Assembly (NCBI RefSeq): GCF_021390245.1
Contig: NZ_JAJUXH010000007.1
Location: 124,001-188,000, forward strand
Source: Dyadobacter sp. CY323
Lineage (GTDB): Bacteria > Bacteroidota > Bacteroidia > Cytophagales > Spirosomataceae
Direction of reading: 5' to 3'
DNA length: 64,000 bases
Each line of letters opens with the position of its first letter. Within the stretch, counting starts at the first letter, position 1. Both the position numbers and the translations under genes were made by a program. Below are positions 33,254 to 42,211 of the stretch, piece after piece. The notes below the pieces were generated by a model that worked only from the letters and a program-made list of their open reading frames with translations, ran no database searches and had not been told where the DNA came from.

Positions 33254-34900
33254 ATGAATGATCCCTTTTTAAAACGCTATTTTCCCTGGCTACTTTTCAT
33301 TGGAATTGCCCTAAATGTACCCGGATTATTCCTCGATATCATCGAGCCGGATGGTGCATTATATGCCACGATTGCCAAACACATCGTACTTCACCGAGAC
33401 TGGATCAACCTTTTCGGCGACGGGCACGACTGGCTCGACAAGCCGCATTTCCCATTCTGGATGGCTGCGATCAGTTATAAGATCTTTGGGATCACCGGAT
33501 TTACCTATAAACTCCCCGCATTCATTTTCTTCCTGATCGGTCTGCGTTATACCTATTTGCTGGGCCGGGATTTGTATAATGTGGATGTCGCGCGCATTGC
33601 CGTGCTCGTTTCGGCCATTGCATTACACAGTACACTCTTCAACTTCGATGTGCGTGCGGAACCCTATCTCACCACGTGCATTATCGCGGCGATCTGGCAT
33701 ATGTTGCTGGTTTACAGGAAAGAACATTGGGGACATATCGTGGCAGCCGCATTGTTTGCAGCGTGCGCCATCATGACAAAAGGCATTTTTGCACTCCTGA
33801 CCATTACCGGCGGATGGGCGATTTTCTGGCTGGTGACCGGGCAATTTCGTGAACTTCTCAACTGGCGCTGGTGGCTGATGCTCGTTCTGTGCTTCCTATT
33901 CATCCTGCCTGAACTATACAGTTTATACGCACAGTTTGACCTGCACCCCGAAAAAGTGGTTTTTGGTAAAACAAATGTATCCGGGATCCGCTTTTTTTTC
34001 TGGGACAGTCAGTTCGGACGTTTTTTCAATACGGGTCCGATAAAGGGAAAAGGCAGTGCTACTTTCTTTTTACATACCACATTATGGGCATTTCTACCAT
34101 GGTCGGTAGGACTGGTTGCCGGGATTATTTATTTGATTAAATCGGATAAAAACCGACAGCCGGTCAGGTGGATCGTTTACGGCAGTGCATTGCTTACATT
34201 CCTTCTTTTTTCGCTGTCCCGGTTTCAATTACCACATTACCTCGTCATTTTATTCCCGCATTTCTCGCTCATTACCGCCTATTATTTGTATCAAATGGCT
34301 GGGGCATCTAAACTCAAAATCTTTGTTCACATTCAAAGCGGGATATTGGTTCTGACATTTATTTTAATTGCCGGTTTGCTCTATATCACAGGCATTCAAA
34401 ATGCAATTATCGCCGTTGCCATCTGCGGGGTTATTGTAGTTGCCAATTTTTTTATCCGGGTCAAAAATCCTCTTCAGCAACTTTTGTACAAAGCGTATGC
34501 AACGGGCGCGATCATGTATCTTTTTCTATTTCTGTTTTTCTATCCTTTTTTATTACAGTACCAATCGGGCCGCCAGGCGGCAAAGGTCATTCCGATAGAA
34601 CATAAACACATTCCGACAGCTGAATATGGCTCATTATCATACAGTTTCGAATTCTATGCGCCGGGCGATGTAAGTTTGATAAAAACCCAGAATGACCTGC
34701 AAAATTTCATAAAAAAAGCGCCGTGTTATTTATATACGACACCGGCGGTTACCGACAGTCTGCTCCGCGCAGGAGTTCCTGCTGAGTTAAAGGCCGTGCC
34801 ACAGCATTTTCATGTTACCAGATTAAAAGGAAGCTTTTTAAATCAAAAAAGCAGGTCCGGGGTACTTGAACCGCGTAACCTGCTTTTTATAAAAAATTAA
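33254..34900 (+). CDS. Glycosyltransferase family 39-like (ArnT-type) membrane protein
   Basis: From ATG 33254 the protein is 548 residues, with about eleven membrane segments. The first external loop carries EPDGALYATIAKHI and the D-x-P region DWLDKPHFPFWM, both characteristic of GT39/ArnT transferases that use polyprenyl-phosphate-linked sugars to modify lipid A or proteins. The last 18 codons overlap the stem of an intrinsic terminator. An upstream TTG-frame extension (33197) is disregarded, as it adds no family sequence. Confidence 0.86.
   Translation: MNDPFLKRYFPWLLFIGIALNVPGLFLDIIEPDGALYATIAKHIVLHRDWINLFGDGHDWLDKPHFPFWMAAISYKIFGITGFTYKLPAFIFFLIGLRYTYLLGRDLYNVDVARIAVLVSAIALHSTLFNFDVRAEPYLTTCIIAAIWHMLLVYRKEHWGHIVAAALFAACAIMTKGIFALLTITGGWAIFWLVTGQFRELLNWRWWLMLVLCFLFILPELYSLYAQFDLHPEKVVFGKTNVSGIRFFFWDSQFGRFFNTGPIKGKGSATFFLHTTLWAFLPWSVGLVAGIIYLIKSDKNRQPVRWIVYGSALLTFLLFSLSRFQLPHYLVILFPHFSLITAYYLYQMAGASKLKIFVHIQSGILVLTFILIAGLLYITGIQNAIIAVAICGVIVVANFFIRVKNPLQQLLYKAYATGAIMYLFLFLFFYPFLLQYQSGRQAAKVIPIEHKHIPTAEYGSLSYSFEFYAPGDVSLIKTQNDLQNFIKKAPCYLYTTPAVTDSLLRAGVPAELKAVPQHFHVTRLKGSFLNQKSRSGVLEPRNLLFIKN
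34846..34888. terminator. Bidirectional terminator embedded in the GT39 3' end
   Basis: AAAAAGCAGGT (34846-34856) and ACCTGCTTTTT (34878-34888) form an 11-bp perfect stem with a 21-nt loop. It lies inside the last codons of the plus-strand gene. The A-tract on one side and T-tract on the other make it usable on both strands, so it can also end transcription of the minus-strand Gre-like gene. Confidence 0.8.
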
Positions 34901-34901
34901 A

Positions 34902-35291
34902 TCAGGCCACCTGAATGACATCCAATACTTCGAATTTTTTCATTCCGGCGGGCATTTTCCACTCCACGGTTTCACCTTTGCACAGACCGATCAAAGCCGC
35001 ACCCATTGGTGTGAGAACTGAGATTTTCTTTTGGTTAAAATCCGCGAGCGCAGGCATTACAATGGCGAATTCCATTTCCTTATTACTGGTTAGCTCTCTT
35101 ACTTTTACATGCGAATTCAGGCGGATACTGTCAGGCGGAAGGTCTTCATTTTCCACGACGATGGCCCTGTTCAATTCATAGGACAAAGACATTTCGTTTG
35201 CATTCGCACTGCCCGGGAAAGTTTCAGCGAATTGTTTCAACATGCGAAAATCATCTTCGCTAAGTATGACGTGATTTTTCTGATTATTCAT
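34902..35291 (-). CDS. Gre/Rnk-like (GreA/GreB C-terminal domain) protein
   Basis: The 129-residue protein has an N-terminal stretch EDDFRMLKQFAETFP and a C-terminal FKBP-like domain with IRLNSHVKVRELTSNKEMEF, ISVLTPMGAALIGLCKGETV. This matches the Rnk-like group, which lacks the long coiled coil of GreA and is thought to bind RNA polymerase near its secondary channel or act as a nucleoside diphosphate kinase regulator. A paralog follows 143 bases upstream on the same strand. Confidence 0.85.
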   Translation of the reverse strand: MNNQKNHVILSEDDFRMLKQFAETFPGSANANEMSLSYELNRAIVVENEDLPPDSIRLNSHVKVRELTSNKEMEFAIVMPALADFNQKKISVLTPMGAALIGLCKGETVEWKMPAGMKKFEVLDVIQVA

Positions 35292-35434
35292 ATCAATTTA
35301 ATTAAAGTGTATAACAATAAGCCTGCTGCCTGATCCGCATTTTCAGACAATAAAAAATCGTCTGGCGCGATCAGGTACCGGCGTAAGAATTAAAATAGAT
35401 TTGATCCGAGATTTGATTTACCCTTTCCGGTATC

Positions 35435-35836
35435 TCAAATTTTTACTTGATTGGTCGGATGTCTGACATCCAGTATTTTGAAGCATTTGGTATTCCCATA
35501 AATTTCTCTTTCTATTTTCTCCATTTTGCAAAGCCCGATAAATGCGGCACCCAATGGATCCAAAAATGAAATTCTTCTTTTTTCTGAATTCGCAAGCTCC
35601 GGAGTTACAATGCTGAACTCCATGATCTGATTACTGGCCCATTCCTTTACTTTAACCGTCGAGTTTAGCCGCACACAATTTTCGGGCAAAATCTCGTCTT
35701 CCACCACAATCGCCGATCTGAGGTCCCAGTACAATAAAATAGACTCAGTGGATTCGTTTGGCGGCATTTTCGCGACATATCGCTTTAAAATACGAAAGTC
35801 GCTTTCTCTCAGAATGATCGGCGTGTTACCCTCCAT
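35435..35836 (-). CDS. Second Gre/Rnk-like protein (paralog)
   Basis: The 133-residue protein parallels its neighbour: ESDFRILKRYVAKMP, LPENCVRLNSTVKVKEW, RISFLDPLGAAFIGLCKMEK. The two clearly share ancestry but have diverged strongly in the region that would face the polymerase (MEKIEREIYG here against GETVEWKMPAG). It follows the unknown 125-residue gene by 18 bases and could share its transcript. Function beyond the Gre/Rnk-like fold is not known. Confidence 0.82.
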   Translation of the reverse strand: MEGNTPIILRESDFRILKRYVAKMPPNESTESILLYWDLRSAIVVEDEILPENCVRLNSTVKVKEWASNQIMEFSIVTPELANSEKRRISFLDPLGAAFIGLCKMEKIEREIYGNTKCFKILDVRHPTNQVKI

Positions 35837-35854
35837 ACCCTGACAATTATTCTT

Positions 35855-36232
35855 TCACGCATTACGCAGCTTGTAAAAAGTCTTTTGTATTTCGGCCCAA
35901 AACCGGTACACAAACAGACGCTCCTGACGTGATACACCTTCGTGACCCCTGCTCACACGGCTTAAAATAGTTAGAAAACGATTTCTATCCCGCTCCTCGA
36001 TTTTCACCGGATTAACCTGTAACTGCTGCGGATGAGTGCTGCTTTTACCAAGTATCGCTGCATTTTCCTGGATAAAATTGGCATATAGAGAAAAATCAGA
36101 ATGCTGCCAGCTGGCATCAGGCTCTCCTTTTCTCTGACTTCCGCTCATTTTAAGCGTATCTTCCATATTTGCCAGCACCAGCGCTACGGAAGCAGATCCT
36201 GGTCTCATGTAAGTAGACTGCATAAGATTCAA
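35855..36232 (-). CDS. Unknown 125-residue protein next to the DUF932-like gene
   Basis: No family was recognised. The protein is soluble, probably alpha-helical, with a basic C-terminal half ending RLFVYRFWAEIQKTFYKLRN. It starts 29 bases after the DUF932-like gene on the same strand, so it is likely in the same transcript. Its context (DUF932-like partner, Gre-like neighbour) suggests a plasmid or mobile-element origin, but no transposase or integrase is in view. Confidence 0.5.
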   Translation of the reverse strand: MNLMQSTYMRPGSASVALVLANMEDTLKMSGSQRKGEPDASWQHSDFSLYANFIQENAAILGKSSTHPQQLQVNPVKIEERDRNRFLTILSRVSRGHEGVSRQERLFVYRFWAEIQKTFYKLRNA

Positions 36233-36261
36233 TTGATGTTAAACAACGTATTCTGCCTTCA

Positions 36262-37242
36262 TTAAGCAAAAGAACTAGCCGCGAGCTGGTGAAAAACTCT
36301 TTCATCCAACTTATAGCGATCATTTAGTGTAAGGCTGCTCCGGGCATTGAAAAGTGCATGATTTACAGCATTATACATAAGCCAGTAAGACGAATCCACC
36401 CCTAAAAGCCGCTGCTCAAGTCGCAGCCGCTCGTGAGCCTGCTTCGCCACCTGCACCGGAATCGGCAGTGTTTTGAGCATACTCTCATCCTGCCGGTCTA
36501 CAAAACGCCTTTGAAAATGTTCATAGACTTTGGCAGTGAGGGTGACCCGCTGCTGGTCCTGATCGGCGAGTAGTTCATAGAGCTGCTCCTGAAATAAGTC
36601 CGGGCTAAGCCGGCTGTGATGGATTTTCCGCACAACCGAATCTTTTTTTGCCTGCTGCCTCATTCCCTGGGCATGTTTCACATTTTGTTTCCTGTTTTTC
36701 TCCGACCCTTCATTTAGCCACAGCTGATAGTTGGGCAGCTCATCAAACGAATCAGCCCATCCCATCAGGCCATTTTGACAAACCTCCCGGTACATACTGC
36801 TGCCGGGACTGGAGTGACTGTCCAGCATGGCCGTCAAAGTCTGCCCCTGAATGCTGAAAGGCGTTTTACCATTGTAGCTGTTTGTCAATATCATACTGCG
36901 CTGCAACTGCTCTCCGCCCACAGAAAACTCTTGCGGAAGAATGATGTTGATGTTGAATTCGCCGGTTGACGTGTATTTAATCTGAAGGGTATAGTCGCGA
37001 TACAGCTTGTCCACTACTTCCCGGATCAGAATGTTAGGTACGATGTCATAATCGGCACTTTGGATCCCGAAAATCGTTTTTCTGCCCATAAATGGCTGCC
37101 CTACAATCAGTTGCTGCCGGTCGGTAGCGATGATATCGTAATCCGGCAGCAAGTCCGCCAGCCAGACGGGATTGACAGGGTAGCATATGTCATTCCAGGA
37201 ATTACTTACCTGAGGTTGAGCGCTGATGTAGGTCATAATCAC
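36262..37242 (-). CDS. DUF932-like (phage/plasmid TIGR03299-type) protein
   Basis: The 326-residue protein has the layout of DUF932: an N-terminal part with NPVWLADLLPDYDIIATDRQ, a middle segment with SMILTNSYNGKTPFSIQGQ followed by the Cys-rich EVCQNGLMGW, and a C-terminal helix WLMYNAVNHALF. In DUF932 proteins the NSYDG and CTNGL-type motifs occur at these places. Members are common on plasmids and phages with no agreed function. The match is by pattern only, so confidence is moderate. A promoter-like region with a 14-bp palindrome precedes it. Confidence 0.55.
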   Translation of the reverse strand: MIMTYISAQPQVSNSWNDICYPVNPVWLADLLPDYDIIATDRQQLIVGQPFMGRKTIFGIQSADYDIVPNILIREVVDKLYRDYTLQIKYTSTGEFNINIILPQEFSVGGEQLQRSMILTNSYNGKTPFSIQGQTLTAMLDSHSSPGSSMYREVCQNGLMGWADSFDELPNYQLWLNEGSEKNRKQNVKHAQGMRQQAKKDSVVRKIHHSRLSPDLFQEQLYELLADQDQQRVTLTAKVYEHFQRRFVDRQDESMLKTLPIPVQVAKQAHERLRLEQRLLGVDSSYWLMYNAVNHALFNARSSLTLNDRYKLDERVFHQLAASSFA

Positions 37243-37251
37243 ATTTGCATT

Positions 37252-37292
37252 TTTACAGTTGTAAATTTACAGCCATAAAACAAAGAAACAAA
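37252..37292 (-). promoter_or_regulatory. Candidate promoter and overlapping palindrome of the DUF932-like gene
   Basis: On the minus strand TTTG (37292-37289), a 19-base spacer and TAAATTTA (37269-37262) approach the -33/-7 pattern, with A in place of the final G. TTTACAGTTGTAAA (37252-37265) is a 14-bp dyad (5-bp arms) that overlaps the -7 box and likely start point. This is a repressor-like arrangement. Confidence 0.4.
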
Positions 37293-37322
37293 ATTTAAAA
37301 TGAAATGCCTGCAGGATTCTGA

Positions 37323-38108
37323 TTAAAGTCCCGGCAACTTCAATCCGGATTCCTTAATGCCTGTCATGATCTGCTCCTGAATCTCCATTTTTGTATCCAC
37401 AAATCCGTGGGCGTTGAGCCATACGTTTACCATTACTTTGTACCCGTCGGGCTCGATGGATGAGATCCCGATCCTGCGTTCGGGGATTTTCAGGGCATTT
37501 TGAGCATCATCAAGGACATTGTTTATCGTTCGCCTGACTTCTTTGAAATCGATACTATTGTTGAATTTCATCTCCACATCCAGCCTTCTGCTTCCCGTTC
37601 CGCTCACGTTGATGATCACCTCATTCGATAACTTGCTGTTTGGGATAACAACCATGCGATTGTCGAACGTATTGACGATCGTATAGAAAATTTTGATTGC
37701 CTGGACAGTGCCCTCCTGCCCCTGCGCTATAATATTATCCCCGACCTGAAATGGTTTCAGGATCAGGATCAGCACACCACTCGTGAAATTTTGCAGTGTC
37801 CCTGACAATGCAAGACCCGCAGCAACGCCGATTGCGCCCACTAATGCTGCAAAAACCGTCATTTGAATACCTACGATCTGCATCACAGAGATGAGGAGCA
37901 GAATGCGGAGAGTAGTGATCGTGAGACTCAGCAAGAACGGCGTAAGCGACGGATCGATTTTCTTCCTGAACATGTGCGCATGCATGTATCTCGAAAGGAT
38001 GCGGATCAGCCAAAAGCCGATAATTAGAACGCCTGCACCTAATAAAAACGAGGGGCCGGTACGAAGCATCCAGGCATAAACCTGGTTGTAAAATTGACTC
38101 AATTTCAT
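37323..38108 (-). CDS. Small-conductance mechanosensitive channel (MscS family)
   Basis: The 261-residue protein has three N-terminal membrane segments (about 15-36, 60-82, 86-105). The pore helix follows the MscS pattern: AALVGAIGVAAGLALSGTLQ then NFTSGVLILILKPFQVGDNI. The beta domain includes GTVQAIKIFYTIVNTFDNRM and IPNSKLSNEVIINVS. It is of normal length for MscS and releases solutes on hypo-osmotic shock. No operon partner is evident. Confidence 0.94.
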   Translation of the reverse strand: MKLSQFYNQVYAWMLRTGPSFLLGAGVLIIGFWLIRILSRYMHAHMFRKKIDPSLTPFLLSLTITTLRILLLISVMQIVGIQMTVFAALVGAIGVAAGLALSGTLQNFTSGVLILILKPFQVGDNIIAQGQEGTVQAIKIFYTIVNTFDNRMVVIPNSKLSNEVIINVSGTGSRRLDVEMKFNNSIDFKEVRRTINNVLDDAQNALKIPERRIGISSIEPDGYKVMVNVWLNAHGFVDTKMEIQEQIMTGIKESGLKLPGL

Positions 38109-38214
38109 TTTTGTAAAAAAGGGATTTATTCAAATATTCCTTTCTCTGAAAAAATTCTGTTCCAATGGTGGCATATTTTTTGAAAATAAATCAGAAACAA
38201 AATCGAATTTTAAG

Positions 38215-38820
38215 ATGGAAGATGACCATAGAAAAAAAGGGAGAATTGGCCGTATTATCGTGTATCTGCTTCTGCTGGTAGCCGCAGTTGGCCTGGGAAT
38301 ACACTTCTTTAAACCGAAGGAAGTCGACATTTCCTCCAATAAAAACATGACTTTGTTTATTGATAACAAGATCATTGACATTGATCAGGAATTGGCCGTG
38401 ACCCATAATGAAGCTGATATTGCGACACGGTTGTCGTGGCACAAATCAAACCATGCACTTTATGATGAGGTTAAAAGCAGCAAGGACAAGGAGATCGCGA
38501 CCAAGCGTGAAGAACTGAAAAAGAAAATGGTGAAAGTCCAGGGCCGCGAATTTCCCGAGCTGCGAAACGCATATGTCGAGTCGAAAAAAGAAGTTTTAGC
38601 CACGCAGCATATCGACATTGCGCTTTCAGGAGACCACAAAGACGTACTCATGATTTCAGGTGAAATGTTTGAGGCTAAAAAATCTCAGAAGGCATTTACC
38701 AATAACATTCAGGAGATCGTCAATGATCTCCGTTTCAAAAAGATCGTTTATAAATGGTCGGATGAAAAAAATGCATTCGCCGATTATAAGATCGATTCTA
38801 AAAATGATACAGCGATTTAG
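38215..38820 (+). CDS. Membrane-anchored protein of unknown function
   Basis: The 201-residue protein has one membrane segment (about 12-32, RIIVYLLLLVAAVGLGIHFF) after a basic cytoplasmic tail, and a lysine/glutamate-rich outer part. The helix DEVKSSKDKEIATKREELKK (about 83-102) may be coiled coil. No family recognised. The frame is well kept and ends 6 bases before a terminator, so it is likely genuine. It is transcribed divergently from MscS, sharing an AT-rich 106-base gap. Confidence 0.65.
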   Translation: MEDDHRKKGRIGRIIVYLLLLVAAVGLGIHFFKPKEVDISSNKNMTLFIDNKIIDIDQELAVTHNEADIATRLSWHKSNHALYDEVKSSKDKEIATKREELKKKMVKVQGREFPELRNAYVESKKEVLATQHIDIALSGDHKDVLMISGEMFEAKKSQKAFTNNIQEIVNDLRFKKIVYKWSDEKNAFADYKIDSKNDTAI

Positions 38821-38826
38821 CAAAAG

Positions 38827-38850
38827 GCCGGAAGTGATTCCGGCTTTTTT
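38827..38850 (+). terminator. Intrinsic terminator after the 201-residue gene
   Basis: GCCGGAA (38827-38833) pairs with TTCCGGC (38838-38844) over a 4-nt loop, followed by T6 (38845-38850). The convergent AI-2E-family gene ends at 38849, overlapping the tail. Confidence 0.88.
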
Positions 38851-39871
38851 ATGCTTCTTTCGGTTCTGTGGCAAACTCGCTTTTGTAAATTTTGAATAAA
38901 ACCAAAATCAGGCTGATCAGCAACGGACCGAAGATAAATCCCCAGAAACCAAACAGTTTCAAGCCGGCTATCAAACCTAAAATCGTGGTTACCGGGTGTA
39001 CATCACCCACTTTTTTAAGAAAAGTAATCCGCGCCACATAGTCAATGTTACCGATCACCACCACGCTATAAATGAGCAGTCCGATCGCTTTCCCGGATTC
39101 GCCGGTGGAGAAAAGAAAAATAACCAGAGGTATCCAGATTAAAGCGGTTCCTATCACCGGAAAAAAAGCGAAGATTCCGGTGACCATTCCTAGCAGTAAA
39201 AAATCCTTTATCCCGAAAGCCCAGTACCCGAGCACCGCCACGATGCCCTGAATGACGGAAATTAATGGTACCCCCAGCGCATTGGCACGTACCATGCTGA
39301 TGATTTCGTCAGACAGCAGATTGATATTCCTGGTTTTCAGCGGGATAGCCTTTTGCAAATTCTTTTCCAGGCTCTGGCCGTTTTTAAACATAAAATACGC
39401 CAGGAAAAGGATCATGAGCAGGTTGCCGAGCATGGTCGCCGAACTGTTTAGAATGCGGGGGATGAAGCTGGCCGCTTTTTTCCGGATGTTGGCTGTCGCC
39501 TCGTTTGTGATCAGATCCTGCCCGGTCCAATCCTTAATCTGTGCAGAAATAGCATCCAATGCCTGATTTACCTGCTCAGGTTCTTTCGCCACGGCAGCGA
39601 CTTTGGTATAAGCCATTTGTAACGAAAAATAAACGGGCGCAACAATGCAAGCCATGAACAAAGCCATAAAAAGCAACGCCGTCAGACTCTTGTTCCAGTG
39701 CCTTTTGAGAGTAAGATAAAAGTAGTATCTGCGACACAGAATGTATAAGGTAAGCGCGCCCAGAAATCCGGGAAAGAAGGTGTAGAGCTGCCTGAAAACC
39801 AGAATGGCCAGGGAGATAACCACAACGAGATAAAAAACCTGTCTGAGTCTGTTGTTAAAATCTGAATTCAT
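38849..39871 (-). CDS. AI-2E family transporter (TqsA/YdiK-like permease)
   Basis: From ATG 39871 the protein is 340 residues with about seven or eight membrane segments. The family pattern is visible: FLGALTLYILCRRYYFYL near the N-terminus, IPRILNSSATMLGNLLMILF, LGVPLISVIQGIVAVLGYWA and MVTGIFAFFPVIGTALIWIP. E. coli TqsA exports autoinducer-2, but many relatives have other substrates such as sodium. The substrate here is not inferable. An upstream start at 39928 would add 19 residues with no family support. Confidence 0.88.
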   Translation of the reverse strand: MNSDFNNRLRQVFYLVVVISLAILVFRQLYTFFPGFLGALTLYILCRRYYFYLTLKRHWNKSLTALLFMALFMACIVAPVYFSLQMAYTKVAAVAKEPEQVNQALDAISAQIKDWTGQDLITNEATANIRKKAASFIPRILNSSATMLGNLLMILFLAYFMFKNGQSLEKNLQKAIPLKTRNINLLSDEIISMVRANALGVPLISVIQGIVAVLGYWAFGIKDFLLLGMVTGIFAFFPVIGTALIWIPLVIFLFSTGESGKAIGLLIYSVVVIGNIDYVARITFLKKVGDVHPVTTILGLIAGLKLFGFWGFIFGPLLISLILVLFKIYKSEFATEPKEA

Positions 39872-39959
39872 GTGGGGAGTTTTAGGTTTTGTAAAACTAC
39901 CACCACTATTTTTATACCAAACGGTCAACGCTATACTTTTGTCCAGTAATGTACCCGCC

Positions 39960-42197
39960 TTACAACAAATAATCGAAATGGATCGGAAACTGGTTTATTC
40001 TCTTTCCCGTCGCATGGTAAACCGCATTGGCTATCGCGGGTGGCATTCCTACCAGCCCGATTTCGCCGACACCTTTTGTACCTAGTTCATTCACTATATC
40101 ATCCTTTTCCTCGACGAAAATCACGTCCAGATCGTGGATATCCGCATGTACCGGAATGTGGTATTCCGAGAGGTTCTGGTTCATGTATTTTCCAAGCAGC
40201 GAATCGTTGATAGTCTCTTCCCGCAATGCTTTGCTGATACTCCAAACCATTCCGCCGAGGATCTGGCTGCGCGCCGTTTTGGGATTAATAATCCTTCCCG
40301 CTGCGACGGCGGTCAGGGCGCGGGTGACATTAATAATTCCAAGTTCCTCATCCACTTCTACTTCTACAAAAGCCGCGGCATGTGTCGCCCGTGAATACTT
40401 TTTTAGTTTTAACAGATTAGGTACTGAAAACTTGATCACTTTTACCGGAGTACCTCCGTTGGCTTCGATAATATCCGTAAATGAGATGAATGTGAAAGGG
40501 TCTGTTTTTAAAACAATGCAGCCGTTTTCAAACCGGACATCTTCGATTTCGAGTCCTTTCAGCAAGGCGCCTTCCATCGACACCGCTATTTTGAACAGCT
40601 TTTTTCGCAAAGCTGACCCGGCTGCCTTAATGGCCGAGCCTACCGTAGAAACGGTGAAGGAACCGCCTTGAATCGGCGCAAACGGCTTTTGACTATCACC
40701 GTAAGAAAAGGTAACATCTTCAACCCGGAGTCCCAGCTCATCCGCGGCGATCTGGCTCATTACCGTCAGTGTTCCCGTACCGATGTCCGTCACCGCGCTG
40801 TTTACATGTAATTTTCCGTCTCGTGTAATGATCGCTTCGGCACGTGCCGGCAACGAATTCGCTTCCCAGATCCCGGTTGCCATGCCATAACCTACCAATT
40901 TATTACCGTTACGCATGCTACGCGGCTCAGGATTGCGGTTCTTCCAGCCAAACTTTTCAGCGCCATGCAAATAGCATTGTCTCAGTTCCTTGCTGCTATA
41001 TGGTCGGTTCAGGCTCACATCCGTATCGGAATAATTAATAAGCCTGAGTTCGAGCGGGTCGATTTTCAGCTTGTACGACAAATCATCCATGGTACTCTCA
41101 ATTGCATGCAAACCGGTGGATCCGCCCGGTGCGCGCATGTCAAGCGGAGTGAACACATCCAACTCAACCAATTTATATTGCATTAGTGTATTTTCCGCCG
41201 GATAAAGCATGTGCGACCAGTTCACAACCACCTCCGTGTAATCTTCAAAACGCGAAGTTTCCGCAATGGCCGCGTGGTTCAGAGCAGTTACCTTCCCATT
41301 TTCGTCTGCACCAAAACGCGTAGACTGAATGGTAGGCGGCCGGTGGCCGAACGTAAACATCTGACTGCGGTCCAGCGTCACCAGAACCGACCGTTTAAGT
41401 TCCAGCGCCGCCATTACAGACAAAAACAATTGGTACTGAGGCCTCAAACCCGAACCAAATGCCCCGCCGACATAAGGTGCAATAACCCTCACATTTTTGT
41501 ATTTCAGCCCAAAGATATTGGCCACGTAAAGCTGACTATTGATCGTTCCCTGCGTTTTATCATAAATCGTCAGTTTTCCTTTGCCCTCATAAATAGTCGT
41601 GGTTGCAAACAATTCGAGTGGGTTGTGATGCTCGGTACCGTGGTAATATTCTCCCGAACTCTGTGCAAATGATTGCTCAAACGCCTTCTCAAAATTGCCT
41701 TTCGGACGTGGTGGTAATGGTTTCAACATCGTAGCCATACCCATTTTCGGGGAACGCGCCTCCGATGCGTTGTTACGCAGGTCTGTTTCAAAGGCCTCGG
41801 TTTCGTACTCCACTTCCACGAGCGTAGCAGCATAGCGCGCCAGCTCAAAAGTCTCTGCCACCACAAGTCCGATCGGCTGTCCGTTATATAAAATTTCTTC
41901 ATCCCGCAGTGGCCGGAATGGCGAACCCGGCGGCGCGTCCATATCAGTATACTGCATGCTGAACCAGGCTAATGAAGGTCTGTTGGTATGATTAAAAACC
42001 GCAATAACGCCCGGAAGCGCCGTGGCTTTGCTGGTATCAAAACGGATAATTTTTCCTTTGGTAATGATACTGTTGATGACATATCCGTAAAGTAATCCGG
42101 GAACCTGATAGTCACCGGCGTATTTTGCCGTACCCGTTACTTTCAATTTTCCTTCAAGACGACTTACGGACTGCCCGATTGATGGGATTGTTGACAT
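39960..42197 (-). CDS. Molybdopterin-binding large subunit, PaoC/YagR-type aldehyde oxidoreductase
   Basis: From ATG 42197 the protein is 745 residues and belongs to the xanthine-dehydrogenase family. It opens IGQSVSRLEGKLKVTGTAKY, has the GGAFGSGLRPQY segment and RAPGGSTGLHAIE motif near the cofactor, and ends with the active-site glutamate region GTKGVGEIGLVGMPPAIANA. It carries the molybdenum cofactor (probably the cytosine dinucleotide form). Gene order 2Fe-2S, FAD, Mo matches PaoABC, which oxidises aromatic aldehydes. No PaoD/XdhC-type chaperone gene is in the window. Confidence 0.9.
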   Translation of the reverse strand: MSTIPSIGQSVSRLEGKLKVTGTAKYAGDYQVPGLLYGYVINSIITKGKIIRFDTSKATALPGVIAVFNHTNRPSLAWFSMQYTDMDAPPGSPFRPLRDEEILYNGQPIGLVVAETFELARYAATLVEVEYETEAFETDLRNNASEARSPKMGMATMLKPLPPRPKGNFEKAFEQSFAQSSGEYYHGTEHHNPLELFATTTIYEGKGKLTIYDKTQGTINSQLYVANIFGLKYKNVRVIAPYVGGAFGSGLRPQYQLFLSVMAALELKRSVLVTLDRSQMFTFGHRPPTIQSTRFGADENGKVTALNHAAIAETSRFEDYTEVVVNWSHMLYPAENTLMQYKLVELDVFTPLDMRAPGGSTGLHAIESTMDDLSYKLKIDPLELRLINYSDTDVSLNRPYSSKELRQCYLHGAEKFGWKNRNPEPRSMRNGNKLVGYGMATGIWEANSLPARAEAIITRDGKLHVNSAVTDIGTGTLTVMSQIAADELGLRVEDVTFSYGDSQKPFAPIQGGSFTVSTVGSAIKAAGSALRKKLFKIAVSMEGALLKGLEIEDVRFENGCIVLKTDPFTFISFTDIIEANGGTPVKVIKFSVPNLLKLKKYSRATHAAAFVEVEVDEELGIINVTRALTAVAAGRIINPKTARSQILGGMVWSISKALREETINDSLLGKYMNQNLSEYHIPVHADIHDLDVIFVEEKDDIVNELGTKGVGEIGLVGMPPAIANAVYHATGKRINQFPIHFDYLL

Positions 42198-42211
42198 AGT
42201 TTGGTTGAAGT

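Noticed and set aside
40027-40671. 214-residue open frame on the plus strand
   Set aside because: Antisense to the molybdopterin subunit. It is Ser/Pro-rich with no motif support.
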